Assembly: GCF_025933915.1 (NCBI RefSeq)
Contig: NZ_JAICZA010000040.1
Coordinates: 1 to 33,101 of the forward strand
DNA: 33,101 nt
DNA from: Mycobacterium sp.
GTDB taxonomy: Bacteria; Actinomycetota; Actinomycetes; Mycobacteriales; Mycobacteriaceae
Direction: 5' to 3'
The first letter of the stretch is position 1, and each line of letters opens with the position of its first letter. A program made the position numbers and the translations under genes. Positions 24,212 through 31,497 of the stretch are shown here, piece after piece. A model generated the notes under the pieces. The model had not been told where the DNA came from, ran no database searches, and saw only the letters and a list, made by a program, of their open reading frames with translations.

Positions 24212-24253
24212 GAATATGATATTCTCCTAGACCGAGAGTGCGATATGTCACTC
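24212..24253 (+). promoter_or_regulatory. Promoter with inverted repeats upstream of the acyltransferase operon
   Basis: TATGAT (24215-24220) is a -10 candidate lying inside the small inverted repeat GAATA-TGA-TATTC (24212-24224). Just downstream GAGTG (24236-24240) and CACTC (24249-24253) form a second inverted repeat with an eight-base spacer. ACCGGC occurs twice, 11 bases apart, at 24271 and 24282. Together they suggest a regulated promoter, but no regulator is identified. Confidence 0.4.
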
Positions 24254-24299
24254 AGGGGCTGAGGTTTGAGACCGGCGTCATACCGGCAACCAATAGCAA

Positions 24300-25142
24300 A
24301 TGGCACGATCACGACAGCGGGGAGCCATGAAGGGCAGCGGTGTGGGCGCGGCGGATAATCACGAAACCGCCAAATGGGATCCGGCCTTCACCGAACAGAT
24401 CGCGAAAGCGCTCGGGGCGGCTGTCAAACGGTACTACCGGGCCGAGGTGCGAAACATCGACAATGTCCCGTCGTCCGGCGGGGCGCTAGTGGTCTCCAAC
24501 CACTCCGGCGGCATGCTGACCCCGGATGTGTTGATCTTTTCCCCGGCCTTCTACGAGACGTTCGGCTACGACCGACCGGTCTACACGCTGGCCCATTACG
24601 GGCTGTTCATGGGGCCCATGGACGGGTGGCTGCGCCGCCTCGGGGTGATCGAGGCGAGCCGCGAAAACGCCGCCGCCGCCCTGCATTCCGGTGCGGTGGT
24701 TCTGGTGTTTCCCGGCGGCGACTACGACTCCTACCGGCCGACCTTCAGCGCCAACACCGTCGACTTCAACGGCCGCACCGGCTACGTGCGGACCGCGATT
24801 GAAGCCGGGGTGCCCATCGTGCCGACCGTCTCGATCGGCGCCCAGGAGACCCAGCTGTTTTTGACCCGGGGCAACTGGCTTGCCCGCAAGCTGGGGCTAA
24901 CCAAGGCCCGGATGGACATCCTGCCGATCAGCGTCGGGTTCCCGTTCGGGCTGAGCGTGATCTTTCCGCCCAACCTGCCCTTGCCGGCAAAGATCGTCAC
25001 CGAGGTTCTCGAGCCGATCGACGTCACCGCCCAGTTCGGCGCCCACCCCGACATCGACGAGGTCGACGCCCACGTTCGCGCCGTCATGGAGGCCGCGCTC
25101 AAGCGGTTGGCCGGGCAGCGCCGGTTCCCGATCCTGGGCTGA
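24300..25142 (+). CDS. Phospholipid/glycerol acyltransferase-like protein
   Basis: This 280-residue protein belongs to the PlsC-like acyltransferase group found in mycobacteria near wax synthase genes. Motif I is VVSNHSGGMLTPD (N67, H68, D76), in which seven rather than four residues separate H and D. The motif-III equivalent is LVFPGGDYDSYRP (FPGG at 137-140). The C-terminal motif GVPIVPTVSIGAQETQLFL is also typical. It probably acylates a glycerol or lysolipid acceptor at the inner membrane. ATG 24300 lacks a Shine-Dalgarno sequence, whereas ATG 24327 (MKGSGV) follows GGGGAG, so the shorter 271-residue form is a good alternative. It is 25 bases upstream of the WS/DGAT gene and surely in its operon. 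Confidence 0.85.
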   Translation: MARSRQRGAMKGSGVGAADNHETAKWDPAFTEQIAKALGAAVKRYYRAEVRNIDNVPSSGGALVVSNHSGGMLTPDVLIFSPAFYETFGYDRPVYTLAHYGLFMGPMDGWLRRLGVIEASRENAAAALHSGAVVLVFPGGDYDSYRPTFSANTVDFNGRTGYVRTAIEAGVPIVPTVSIGAQETQLFLTRGNWLARKLGLTKARMDILPISVGFPFGLSVIFPPNLPLPAKIVTEVLEPIDVTAQFGAHPDIDEVDAHVRAVMEAALKRLAGQRRFPILG

Positions 25143-25167
25143 ACTCGCCGGCAGGGCGGGTTGACGC

Positions 25168-26553
25168 GTGAAAAGACTCAACGGCATGGACGCCATGCTC
25201 CTCTACAGCGAGACGCCCAACCTGCACACGCACACGTTGAAGGTGGCGGTCCTCGACCCGGCCGACTTTGAGGGGGAATTCGGTTTCGACGCGTTCCGCC
25301 GCCACGTGCGCCGGCGGCTTCATCTGCTGGAACCATTGCGCTACAAGCTCGTTGACATCCCATGGCATCTGCATCACCCGATGTGGCAGGAAGACTGCGA
25401 GGTGGACCTGGACTACCACCTGCGTCGCGTCCAGGTGCCCGCGCCGGGCGGCCGGCGAGAACTCGATCGGGTCATCGGCGAGGTGGCGTCCACTCCCCTG
25501 GACCGCAGCCGCCCGCTGTGGGAATTTCATTTCGCCGAGGGACTGGCCGACGGTCGGTTCGCCGTGATCGGCAAGGTGCACCACGCGTTGGCCGACGGCG
25601 TCGCTTCGGTCAACCTGCTGGCGCGCGCGATGGATCTGCGGGACGGGTTCACCGACGACCAAGACAACGACGAAGCCGGCGTCACAGCTTCTGACGCCGA
25701 TCTGCTGCGGGCGGCCGCGGGCGATCACGTACGGCAGCTCGCGCAATTGCCAAGGCTGCTCAAAGACGCGCTCGTCGGGCTGGTCCGGGTGCGCCGCCGC
25801 TCCCGCGAGCGCGGAGATCACCCCGACCTGGCCGACGCGTTTGACGCACCCCCGACCTTCCTCAACCATGTCGTCTCCCCCCGGCGGTGGTTCGCCAGCA
25901 CGTCGTTACCGCTGCCGCAGGCCAAGGCGACGGCGAAGGCATTGGGCATCACCATGAACGATCTGGTGCTGACGACGGCGGCGGGCGGGCTGCGAACACT
26001 CTTGCTGGCTTACGACGGCGCGGCCGAGCGCCCGATCATCGCATCGGTGCCGACGGCCACCGACAAGTCGGACCGGATCACCGGCAACGAGATCAGCGGT
26101 CTGATGATTTCGCTGCCGGTGCATGTCGACAACCCGATCGAACGCGCCCGGCTGATCTCGGTGGCGACCCGAATCGCCAAAGAAGACCACGAAATCCTCG
26201 GCCCGCAGCTTTACGGGAAAATGATGGCCTACCTGCCGACCGCCCTCGCCCCGGCCGCATTTCGGTGGCTGGGTCTGCGTGACATGCCGAACAAGCTGAT
26301 GAACGTCGCCGTGTCCAGCGTCGTCGGACCGCGCGAACGCGGCCACTTCGGCGGCGCGACCGTCAGCGAGATCTATTCCACGGGTGTGCTCTCGCCCGGC
26401 GCCCCGGTCAACATCACCGTGTGGAGCTACGTCGACCGCCTCGGCGTCGCCGTGCTCACCGATGACCAGACGTTCGACGACCCCCATGAAGCGACGGACG
26501 CGATCAGCGCGGCATTCGACGAATTACGCGATGCCGCAGGCGTTTCCGCTTAG
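25168..26553 (+). CDS. Wax ester synthase/diacylglycerol acyltransferase (WS/DGAT)
   Basis: This 461-residue WS/DGAT protein has the catalytic motif HHALADG at 138-144 (HHxxxDG), PLWEF at about 116-120 and [14 protein letters not shown] in the C-terminal half. These enzymes join an acyl-CoA to a long-chain alcohol or diacylglycerol, storing wax ester or triacylglycerol at the membrane. Mycobacteria carry many copies. The GTG start at 25168 follows AGGGCGGG; the product begins [15 protein letters not shown], the typical N-terminus. The acyltransferase gene just upstream may supply the lysolipid or diacylglycerol substrate. Its TAG stop overlaps the purQ stop in the opposite direction by four bases. 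Confidence 0.93.
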   Translation: MKRLNGMDAMLLYSETPNLHTHTLKVAVLDPADFEGEFGFDAFRRHVRRRLHLLEPLRYKLVDIPWHLHHPMWQEDCEVDLDYHLRRVQVPAPGGRRELDRVIGEVASTPLDRSRPLWEFHFAEGLADGRFAVIGKVHHALADGVASVNLLARAMDLRDGFTDDQDNDEAGVTASDADLLRAAAGDHVRQLAQLPRLLKDALVGLVRVRRRSRERGDHPDLADAFDAPPTFLNHVVSPRRWFASTSLPLPQAKATAKALGITMNDLVLTTAAGGLRTLLLAYDGAAERPIIASVPTATDKSDRITGNEISGLMISLPVHVDNPIERARLISVATRIAKEDHEILGPQLYGKMMAYLPTALAPAAFRWLGLRDMPNKLMNVAVSSVVGPRERGHFGGATVSEIYSTGVLSPGAPVNITVWSYVDRLGVAVLTDDQTFDDPHEATDAISAAFDELRDAAGVSA

Positions 26554-27224
26554 CCGGCGAGCACCCCGTCCAGCACGGAATAGAACAGGCCCAGGCCGTC
26601 GTCGGACGGCCCGGTCAGCGCTTCGATGGCATGCTCGGGATGCGGCATCAGCCCCACCACACGACCGTTGGCGGAACTGACGCCGGCGATGTCATGCTGC
26701 GAACCGTTGGCGTTCTCGCGGTACCGGAACACCACCCGCCCCTCGCCCTCGAGCTCCTCGAGCACCTCGGCGGGGGCCACGTAACGGCCCTCACCGGACT
26801 TCAGCGGCACCAGCAGATCGGCGTCCGGTTCGAAACGCGACGTCCACGCCGTGGACGTAGACGCAACCCGCAGCCACACGTCGCGGCAGATGAAATGCAA
26901 ACCCACGTTGCGGGTCAGCGCCCCAGGCAGCAGGCCGGCCTCGCAGAGCACCTGAAAACCGTTGCAAATTCCCAATACCGGCATGCCGCGCCGCGCGCCG
27001 TCCACCACTTCGGCCATCACGGGGGCGAACCTGGCGATCGCACCGGCCCGCAGGTAGTCGCCGTAGGAGAAGCCGCCGGGCACCACCACGGCGTCGACGC
27101 TTTTCAGATCGGCGTCGGCGTGCCACAGGTTGACCGGTTCCGCTCCGACGCACCGCGCCGCGCGGGCCGCGTCCACATCGTCGAGCGTGCCGGGAAAGGT
27201 GATGATCCCGATCCGTGCGGTCAC
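26550..27224 (-). CDS. purQ: FGAM synthetase glutaminase subunit PurQ
   Basis: This 224-residue class I glutamine amidotransferase subunit supplies ammonia to PurL. The nucleophile is C87 in [10 protein letters not shown], and H195 and E197 in MPHPEH complete the triad. N-terminal [17 protein letters not shown] and FPGTLDD are typical. The start ATG overlaps the purS stop by four bases (27221-27224), so the two are translationally coupled. The 3' end overlaps the convergent WS/DGAT stop by four bases, leaving no space for a separate terminator. The PurL partner is encoded about 14 kb away at 10048-12345. Confidence 0.97.
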   Translation of the reverse strand: MTARIGIITFPGTLDDVDAARAARCVGAEPVNLWHADADLKSVDAVVVPGGFSYGDYLRAGAIARFAPVMAEVVDGARRGMPVLGICNGFQVLCEAGLLPGALTRNVGLHFICRDVWLRVASTSTAWTSRFEPDADLLVPLKSGEGRYVAPAEVLEELEGEGRVVFRYRENANGSQHDIAGVSSANGRVVGLMPHPEHAIEALTGPSDDGLGLFYSVLDGVLAG

Positions 27225-27460
27225 CGCGGCTCCCGGCTGATCGTCCAGTCTTCGATCACGGTGTTCGCCAGCAGCGATTCCGCGATCTCGGCCAGCGCCG
27301 AATCGTCCACGCTGTCGTCCACTTCGAGCTCAAACCTCTTGCCCTGCCGGACATCTGATATCCCCGGGTGACCGAGGCGGCCCAGCGCGCCGACAATTGC
27401 CTGACCCTGCGGGTCCAAAATTTCCGCTTTGGGCATCACGCTCACGATCACCCGGGCCAC
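27221..27460 (-). CDS. purS: FGAM synthetase subunit PurS
   Basis: This 79-residue PurS protein begins [20 protein letters not shown] and contains [21 protein letters not shown], the standard family pattern. PurS bridges PurL and PurQ and helps pass ammonia between their active sites. GTG 27458-27460 follows a strong Shine-Dalgarno AGGAGG (minus strand, about 27466-27474). Upstream on the minus strand TAGAGT (27495-27500) is a -10 candidate, and TTGGCG-TTTCGG-CGCCAA lies at the start of the leader. Confidence 0.96.
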   Translation of the reverse strand: MARVIVSVMPKAEILDPQGQAIVGALGRLGHPGISDVRQGKRFELEVDDSVDDSALAEIAESLLANTVIEDWTISREPR

Positions 27461-27477
27461 CGGCGCTCCTCCTCAGT

Positions 27478-27500
27478 TTGGCGTTTCGGCGCCAACTCTA
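27478..27500 (-). promoter_or_regulatory. purS: purSQ promoter with 6-bp hairpin
   Basis: The minus-strand -10 candidate TAGAGT (27495-27500) overlaps by one base an inverted repeat, TTGGCG and CGCCAA, spaced by six bases (27478-27495). The repeat contains TTCGGCG, also present in the arm beside purF. It may be an operator or an RNA hairpin just ahead of the Shine-Dalgarno sequence. Confidence 0.4.
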
Positions 27501-27522
27501 CCGGCGAAAGCGCAGCTCGGGA

Positions 27523-28215
27523 TCACGGGCACGAGGCAATGTAGGCCTCGCACAGCGGCGCGCTCATGGCGTTGAGCACCGGGTCGTCCGCCATCGCCGG
27601 CCAGGACGCTTGCGGCGGCGCCGAGGACCAGAGCGTGACCTCGCTGATCGTGCTGCTGGCCGGGTGCGCGAAAAGGTAGGTGTGCATCACGATCGGGCCG
27701 CTGATCACGGCAGCCATGCGAGTGGTTTCATCGCTGGTCAGCGACGGCGACTGCAGCGGCGCACGCTGCTGGCACCTCCGCAGCGCGGCGACGGCGCTAC
27801 GAAACGCCGCGGACGCGATCGCGCCACCCTGCGCCGTATCGCCACGCCAATGCAGGATTTGGGCCTGCAGCTGCCACTGGCCGTCCGGATGCTGAACCGT
27901 CGAGCGGGCCGAGACCGCCGAGTCACGCGGGTCCTGGTATGTCGCCGGCGTGGCGCACAGCTCCTCGAACCGAAAACGCGGCCCGGGCGCCGAACCGGTC
28001 GTCTGTACCGCCTGACCGGCCAGCGCGGGCCAGTGGTAAACCGCGTCCAGCGGCACGGCACGCTGATCGATCCACGCGGTGTTCGGGATTCGGTCGCATA
28101 TGCCGGGGCAAGTCTCGGGCTCACCGTGCGCGGGGATGACGACGATCAGGGCAACCGCGAAGCTGCCGGCGACCAGCATCGTGGCCAGGATCACGCGCAG
28201 CGGCAGCTTGTCCAT
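27523..28215 (-). CDS. Exported or membrane-anchored protein of unknown function (Rv0787-like position)
   Basis: This 230-residue protein starts MDKLPLRVILATMLVAGSFA. The hydrophobic segment at about residues 6-28 is followed by a polar domain, so it is a secreted or anchored envelope protein. The domain holds several cysteines (CPGICDR, ELCATP, RRCQQR, LCEAYIASCP), which could pair outside the cytoplasm. No family is recognised. I prefer ATG 28213-28215 over the in-frame start at 28257, which would overlap the neighbouring divergent gene and add a non-signal stretch. The -10 candidate TACGAT lies nine bases upstream. It is 62 bases ahead of purS on the same strand, but a functional link to purine synthesis is not implied. 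Confidence 0.7.
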   Translation of the reverse strand: MDKLPLRVILATMLVAGSFAVALIVVIPAHGEPETCPGICDRIPNTAWIDQRAVPLDAVYHWPALAGQAVQTTGSAPGPRFRFEELCATPATYQDPRDSAVSARSTVQHPDGQWQLQAQILHWRGDTAQGGAIASAAFRSAVAALRRCQQRAPLQSPSLTSDETTRMAAVISGPIVMHTYLFAHPASSTISEVTLWSSAPPQASWPAMADDPVLNAMSAPLCEAYIASCP

Positions 28216-28233
28216 CAAGGCACAATCGTAGAT

Positions 28234-28872
28234 ATGCAACTGACGCATTTCGGTCATTCGTGCCTACTCGCCGAGTTCGACCAGACACGCGTGCTGTTTG
28301 ATCCCGGAACGTTCGCCCACGGTTTCGAGGGAATCACCGGCTTAACCGCCATCTTGATCACTCATCAGCACCCCGACCACATCGACGGCAAACGGCTACC
28401 GGCACTGCTCGAGGGTAACCCGGATGCCGCGCTGTATGCCGACCCGCAGACCACCGCGCAACTGGGCGCGCCGTGCCGCGAGGTGCGTGTCGGCGACGAA
28501 CTGCAGATCGGTGAACTGACCGTTCGAGCCGTGGGCGGCAAGCACGCGGTCATCCACCCGGAAATCCCTGTGATCGAGAACATTTCGTTTCTGGTGGGCG
28601 ATGCCGGGCATCGTGCCCGGTTGATGCATCCCGGCGACGCGCTCTTCGTGCCCGACGAGCCGGTGGACGTTTTGGCCACCCCGGCGGCCGCCCCGTGGAT
28701 GAAGGTTTCGGAGGCGGTCGATTACCTGCGCGCGGTGGCACCGGCGCGTGCCGTTCCCATTCACCAGGGCATCATCGCCCCGGATGCGCGTGGCATCTAC
28801 TACGGCCGGCTAACCGAGATGACCAGCACCGACTTCCAGGTTCTGCCCGAAGAGGACGCCGTCACCTTCTAG
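28234..28872 (+). CDS. Metallo-beta-lactamase-fold hydrolase (UlaG-like)
   Basis: This 212-residue protein begins MQLTHFGHSCLLAEFDQTRVL and carries the metal motif THQHPDHIDG (H44, H46, D48, H49), then ENISFLVGD and RLMHPGDALFVP with a further histidine, and VPIHQG near the end. It belongs to the MBL-fold hydrolases close to UlaG-type lactonases; the substrate is unknown. ATG 28234 lies seven bases after CACAAT, a possible -10, so a leaderless mRNA is possible. Only 18 bases separate its start from that of the divergent exported-protein gene, so the two promoters must interlock. An extended frame to 27397 is a shadow. Confidence 0.87.
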   Translation: MQLTHFGHSCLLAEFDQTRVLFDPGTFAHGFEGITGLTAILITHQHPDHIDGKRLPALLEGNPDAALYADPQTTAQLGAPCREVRVGDELQIGELTVRAVGGKHAVIHPEIPVIENISFLVGDAGHRARLMHPGDALFVPDEPVDVLATPAAAPWMKVSEAVDYLRAVAPARAVPIHQGIIAPDARGIYYGRLTEMTSTDFQVLPEEDAVTF

Positions 28873-28905
28873 CGGGACCACCTCACCGCGCGAGTGCTCG
28901 GCCAA

Positions 28906-30573
28906 TCACGTGATGTCATCGGCGGCACCACGGCCGGCGGCGCGGCCCGAAAAAATACAGCCCCCCAGGAAGGTGCCTTCCAATGCGCGGTAGCCATGCA
29001 CGCCGCCCCCACCGAACCCGGCGACCTCGCCGGCGGCGTACAGGCCGGTAAGCGGCGTGCCATCGGCGGTCAACACGCGCGCGGCGAGGTCGGTTTCGAT
29101 GCCGCCCAAGGTCTTTCTCGTCAAGATGTGCAGCTTGACCGCGATCATCGGTCCCGCCTTGGTGTCGGTCAACCGGTGCGGCGCCACGACCCGGCCGAGC
29201 CGGTCGCCCAGATAGCCGCGGGCGGCGCGGATCGCGGTGATCTGCCCGTCCTTGCTGAACCTGTTGGCCACCTCCCGGTCCCGGGCAGTGATCGCGGCCT
29301 CCACCGTGGCATAGTCGAGCGGCTGAACGTCGGGCAGCTTGTTCATCGCGGCCACCAAATCGCGCAACGAATTCGCGCTGACAAAGTCCACACCCCGATC
29401 CACAAACGCCTGCACCGGCCCGGGTGGCCCGGTGCGCACCCGGTTCCGCAGGAGCTCGCGTACGCTCTGTCCGGTCAGATCGGGATTCTGCTCCTGCCCG
29501 GAAAGCGCGAACTCCTTCTCGATGATCTTGGCGTTCAAGACAAACCAGGTGTAGTCGAACCCGGATTTGGTGATGTACTCCAGCGTGCCGAGGGTGTCGA
29601 AGCCGGGATAGAGGGGAACCGGCAAGCGCTTGCCGTTCGCGTCGAGCCACACCGAGGACGGCCCCGGGATGATGCGGATCCCGTGCAGCGGCCAGATCGG
29701 GTCGTAATTGGTGATGCCTTCGGTGTAGTGCCACATCCGGTCCGGGTTGATCACCCGCGCACCAGCCTTCTGCGTGATGCCGATCATCCTGCCGTCGACA
29801 TAGGCCGGCACCCCGCTGAGCAATTGTTCGGGAACGCGCCCCATCCGCTTCGGCCAATTCTTTCGCACCAGCTCGTGGTTGCCGCCGATGCCGCCGCTCG
29901 TCACGATTACCGCGGCGGCGCGGAACTCGAACTCTCCTATCGCTTTTCGTGACGAAGCGACTCCACGTGCCGCGACCGAGGGCTCCAGCACGGTACCCCG
30001 GACACCGGTCACCGCGTCGCACTCGACGATCAACTCATCGACCTGGTGGCGGGGCGCGAAGCGCACCGTCGAGCGATCCCGCAATTGGCGGGCGAAGATC
30101 TCGACCAGCGCGGGCCCGGTACCCCAGGTGATGTGGAAGCGAGGAACCGAATTGCCGTGCCCCTGTGCGTCGTACCCGCCGCGCTCGGCCCAGCCCACCA
30201 ACGGGAATAACCTGAGCCCCCGGGACCGCAACCAACTGCGTTTCTCCCCCGCGGCGAAATCGACGTAGGCATGGGCCCATTGGCGCGGCCAATAGTCCTC
30301 GGGCCGGTCGAATGCCGCCGTACCGAGCCAGTCCTGCAGCGCGAGCTCATGGCTGTCGCGGATTCCCAACCGACGCTGCTCGGGGCTGTCCACGAAGAAC
30401 AGACCGCCGAAGGACCAGAAGGCCTGCCCGCCCAGGTTGGCGCTGTTCTCCTGGTCGAGGATCAGCACCCGCAAGCCGCGATCCACCAGCTCGCAGGCGG
30501 CGACCAGGCCGGACAGTCCCGCCCCGACGACGATGGCATCAGCGCCGAACCCCGCAACCGAAGAATCGCTCAT
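28906..30573 (-). CDS. FAD-binding dehydrogenase (Rv0785 family)
   Basis: This 555-residue flavoprotein of the fumarate reductase/3-ketosteroid dehydrogenase superfamily has the dinucleotide motif VVGAGLSGLVAACEL (GxGxxG at 17-22), followed by LILDQE. The FAD domain closes with GLYAAGEVAGFGGGGVHGYRALEG, then TFLGGCIFSGRAAG. It contains ITWGTGPALVEIF and VTSGGIGGNHELV in the capping region. The substrate is unknown; KstD-like steroid activity is possible but not shown. ATG 30571-30573 has the minus-strand box TACCCT eight bases upstream. It is 46 bases downstream of the DUF2334 gene on the same strand and converges with the MBL gene. Confidence 0.9.
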   Translation of the reverse strand: MSDSSVAGFGADAIVVGAGLSGLVAACELVDRGLRVLILDQENSANLGGQAFWSFGGLFFVDSPEQRRLGIRDSHELALQDWLGTAAFDRPEDYWPRQWAHAYVDFAAGEKRSWLRSRGLRLFPLVGWAERGGYDAQGHGNSVPRFHITWGTGPALVEIFARQLRDRSTVRFAPRHQVDELIVECDAVTGVRGTVLEPSVAARGVASSRKAIGEFEFRAAAVIVTSGGIGGNHELVRKNWPKRMGRVPEQLLSGVPAYVDGRMIGITQKAGARVINPDRMWHYTEGITNYDPIWPLHGIRIIPGPSSVWLDANGKRLPVPLYPGFDTLGTLEYITKSGFDYTWFVLNAKIIEKEFALSGQEQNPDLTGQSVRELLRNRVRTGPPGPVQAFVDRGVDFVSANSLRDLVAAMNKLPDVQPLDYATVEAAITARDREVANRFSKDGQITAIRAARGYLGDRLGRVVAPHRLTDTKAGPMIAVKLHILTRKTLGGIETDLAARVLTADGTPLTGLYAAGEVAGFGGGGVHGYRALEGTFLGGCIFSGRAAGRGAADDIT

Positions 30574-30619
30574 GCCGGACCAGGGTAGTGGCCCGACAGC
30601 AGGTCAGGCAGTCTCTTCG

Positions 30620-31324
30620 TCAGGCGGCGTCGAGTAGGGCCTTGTCGCGGCGCCAGCGGTACACCGTCGGTGTGCAGTCGTGCATCAACGCCAGGTCGAC
30701 GGCGTCCAGCATCGCCTGCAGCGGCCCGGGTTTACGTAAGTGACGCGCGGCGACCGCCACCCGCACCACACCGTCGCGGCGAGCGATCCGCTCGGCGGAC
30801 AGCACCACGGTGCGGCACCACCACGGCTCGGCGAGGAAGCCTTCCCCGATGCCGAGAACTCGTGCACGCACCGTGATGTGCCGGACCAGGTCGGTGATCC
30901 CATGCAGATCGGCCAGCATGCGAAACCCGTTCCCCGGCAATGCCTTAACGACACCTGGTGACACCACGCAGCCGGGCGCCGCGAACAACCGGGTACGCAG
31001 CCCGAGGTGCTCGAGAACCCGGTCGGCGGCCATCAATCGCAGATTGGCCTCGTGCGCCCGCAAGATCGCGAATTCACCACGACGTCTCTTGGTGAGTGCA
31101 TCGTCGTAGCCGTGCAGCACGATGGCGTCGCCCCCGGCGCGGCGGGTGGTCAGCCAGTCAACGGTTCCCGGGTCGTGATCCAGCCGGTAGTCCCCGGGCA
31201 GGCGGGGAGACACCAGTAGCGACACCGGTACCTTGCGGGCGTCCATTTGTGCGCAGAACGCCTCCACGTCGGGCAAGGTGCGTTCGCCAATCCCCGAGAC
31301 CGAGACGATCAATTTTCCAGACAC
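30620..31324 (-). CDS. DUF2334 polysaccharide deacetylase-like protein (Rv0784 family)
   Basis: This 234-residue protein starts at GTG 31322-31324 (MSGKLIVSVSGIGERTLPDVEAF). Residues DAIVLHGYDDALTK and LFAAPGCVVSPGVVKAL fit a DUF2334 NodB-like barrel related to polysaccharide deacetylases. Such proteins usually bind a divalent metal through D and H residues. The physiological substrate is unknown. It lies upstream of the FAD dehydrogenase gene and probably shares its transcript. The 173 bases between it and the divergent emrB hold both promoters, although no clear -10 for this gene was found. Confidence 0.78.
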   Translation of the reverse strand: MSGKLIVSVSGIGERTLPDVEAFCAQMDARKVPVSLLVSPRLPGDYRLDHDPGTVDWLTTRRAGGDAIVLHGYDDALTKRRRGEFAILRAHEANLRLMAADRVLEHLGLRTRLFAAPGCVVSPGVVKALPGNGFRMLADLHGITDLVRHITVRARVLGIGEGFLAEPWWCRTVVLSAERIARRDGVVRVAVAARHLRKPGPLQAMLDAVDLALMHDCTPTVYRWRRDKALLDAA

Positions 31325-31497
31325 ACCAGCAGTTTGCCGACCTCAAGTGTCGGAACGGTGAAGGACACGCAGACAGCAGGCGTATATGCGCTCACCCAAG
31401 CGCGATAATTGATTTCGCCGGCTGCCGTATCGGCACCGTCCAGCAAACAGCCACCGGCACCGGCGGACCCGATCTGTTCGATATGCTAAGCAACGCC

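Noticed and set aside
24271..24287. ACCGGC direct repeat as a CRISPR or iteron array
   Set aside because: There are only two 6-base copies, so it is not an array.
27397..28872. Long plus-strand frame fused to the metallo-hydrolase
   Set aside because: The first 279 residues are antisense to the exported-protein gene and purS; the real protein starts at ATG 28234 with MQLTHFGHSC.
31325..31497. Possible small gene in the emrB/DUF2334 intergenic region
   Set aside because: No frame has both a start signal and protein-like composition; the space is most likely promoters only.
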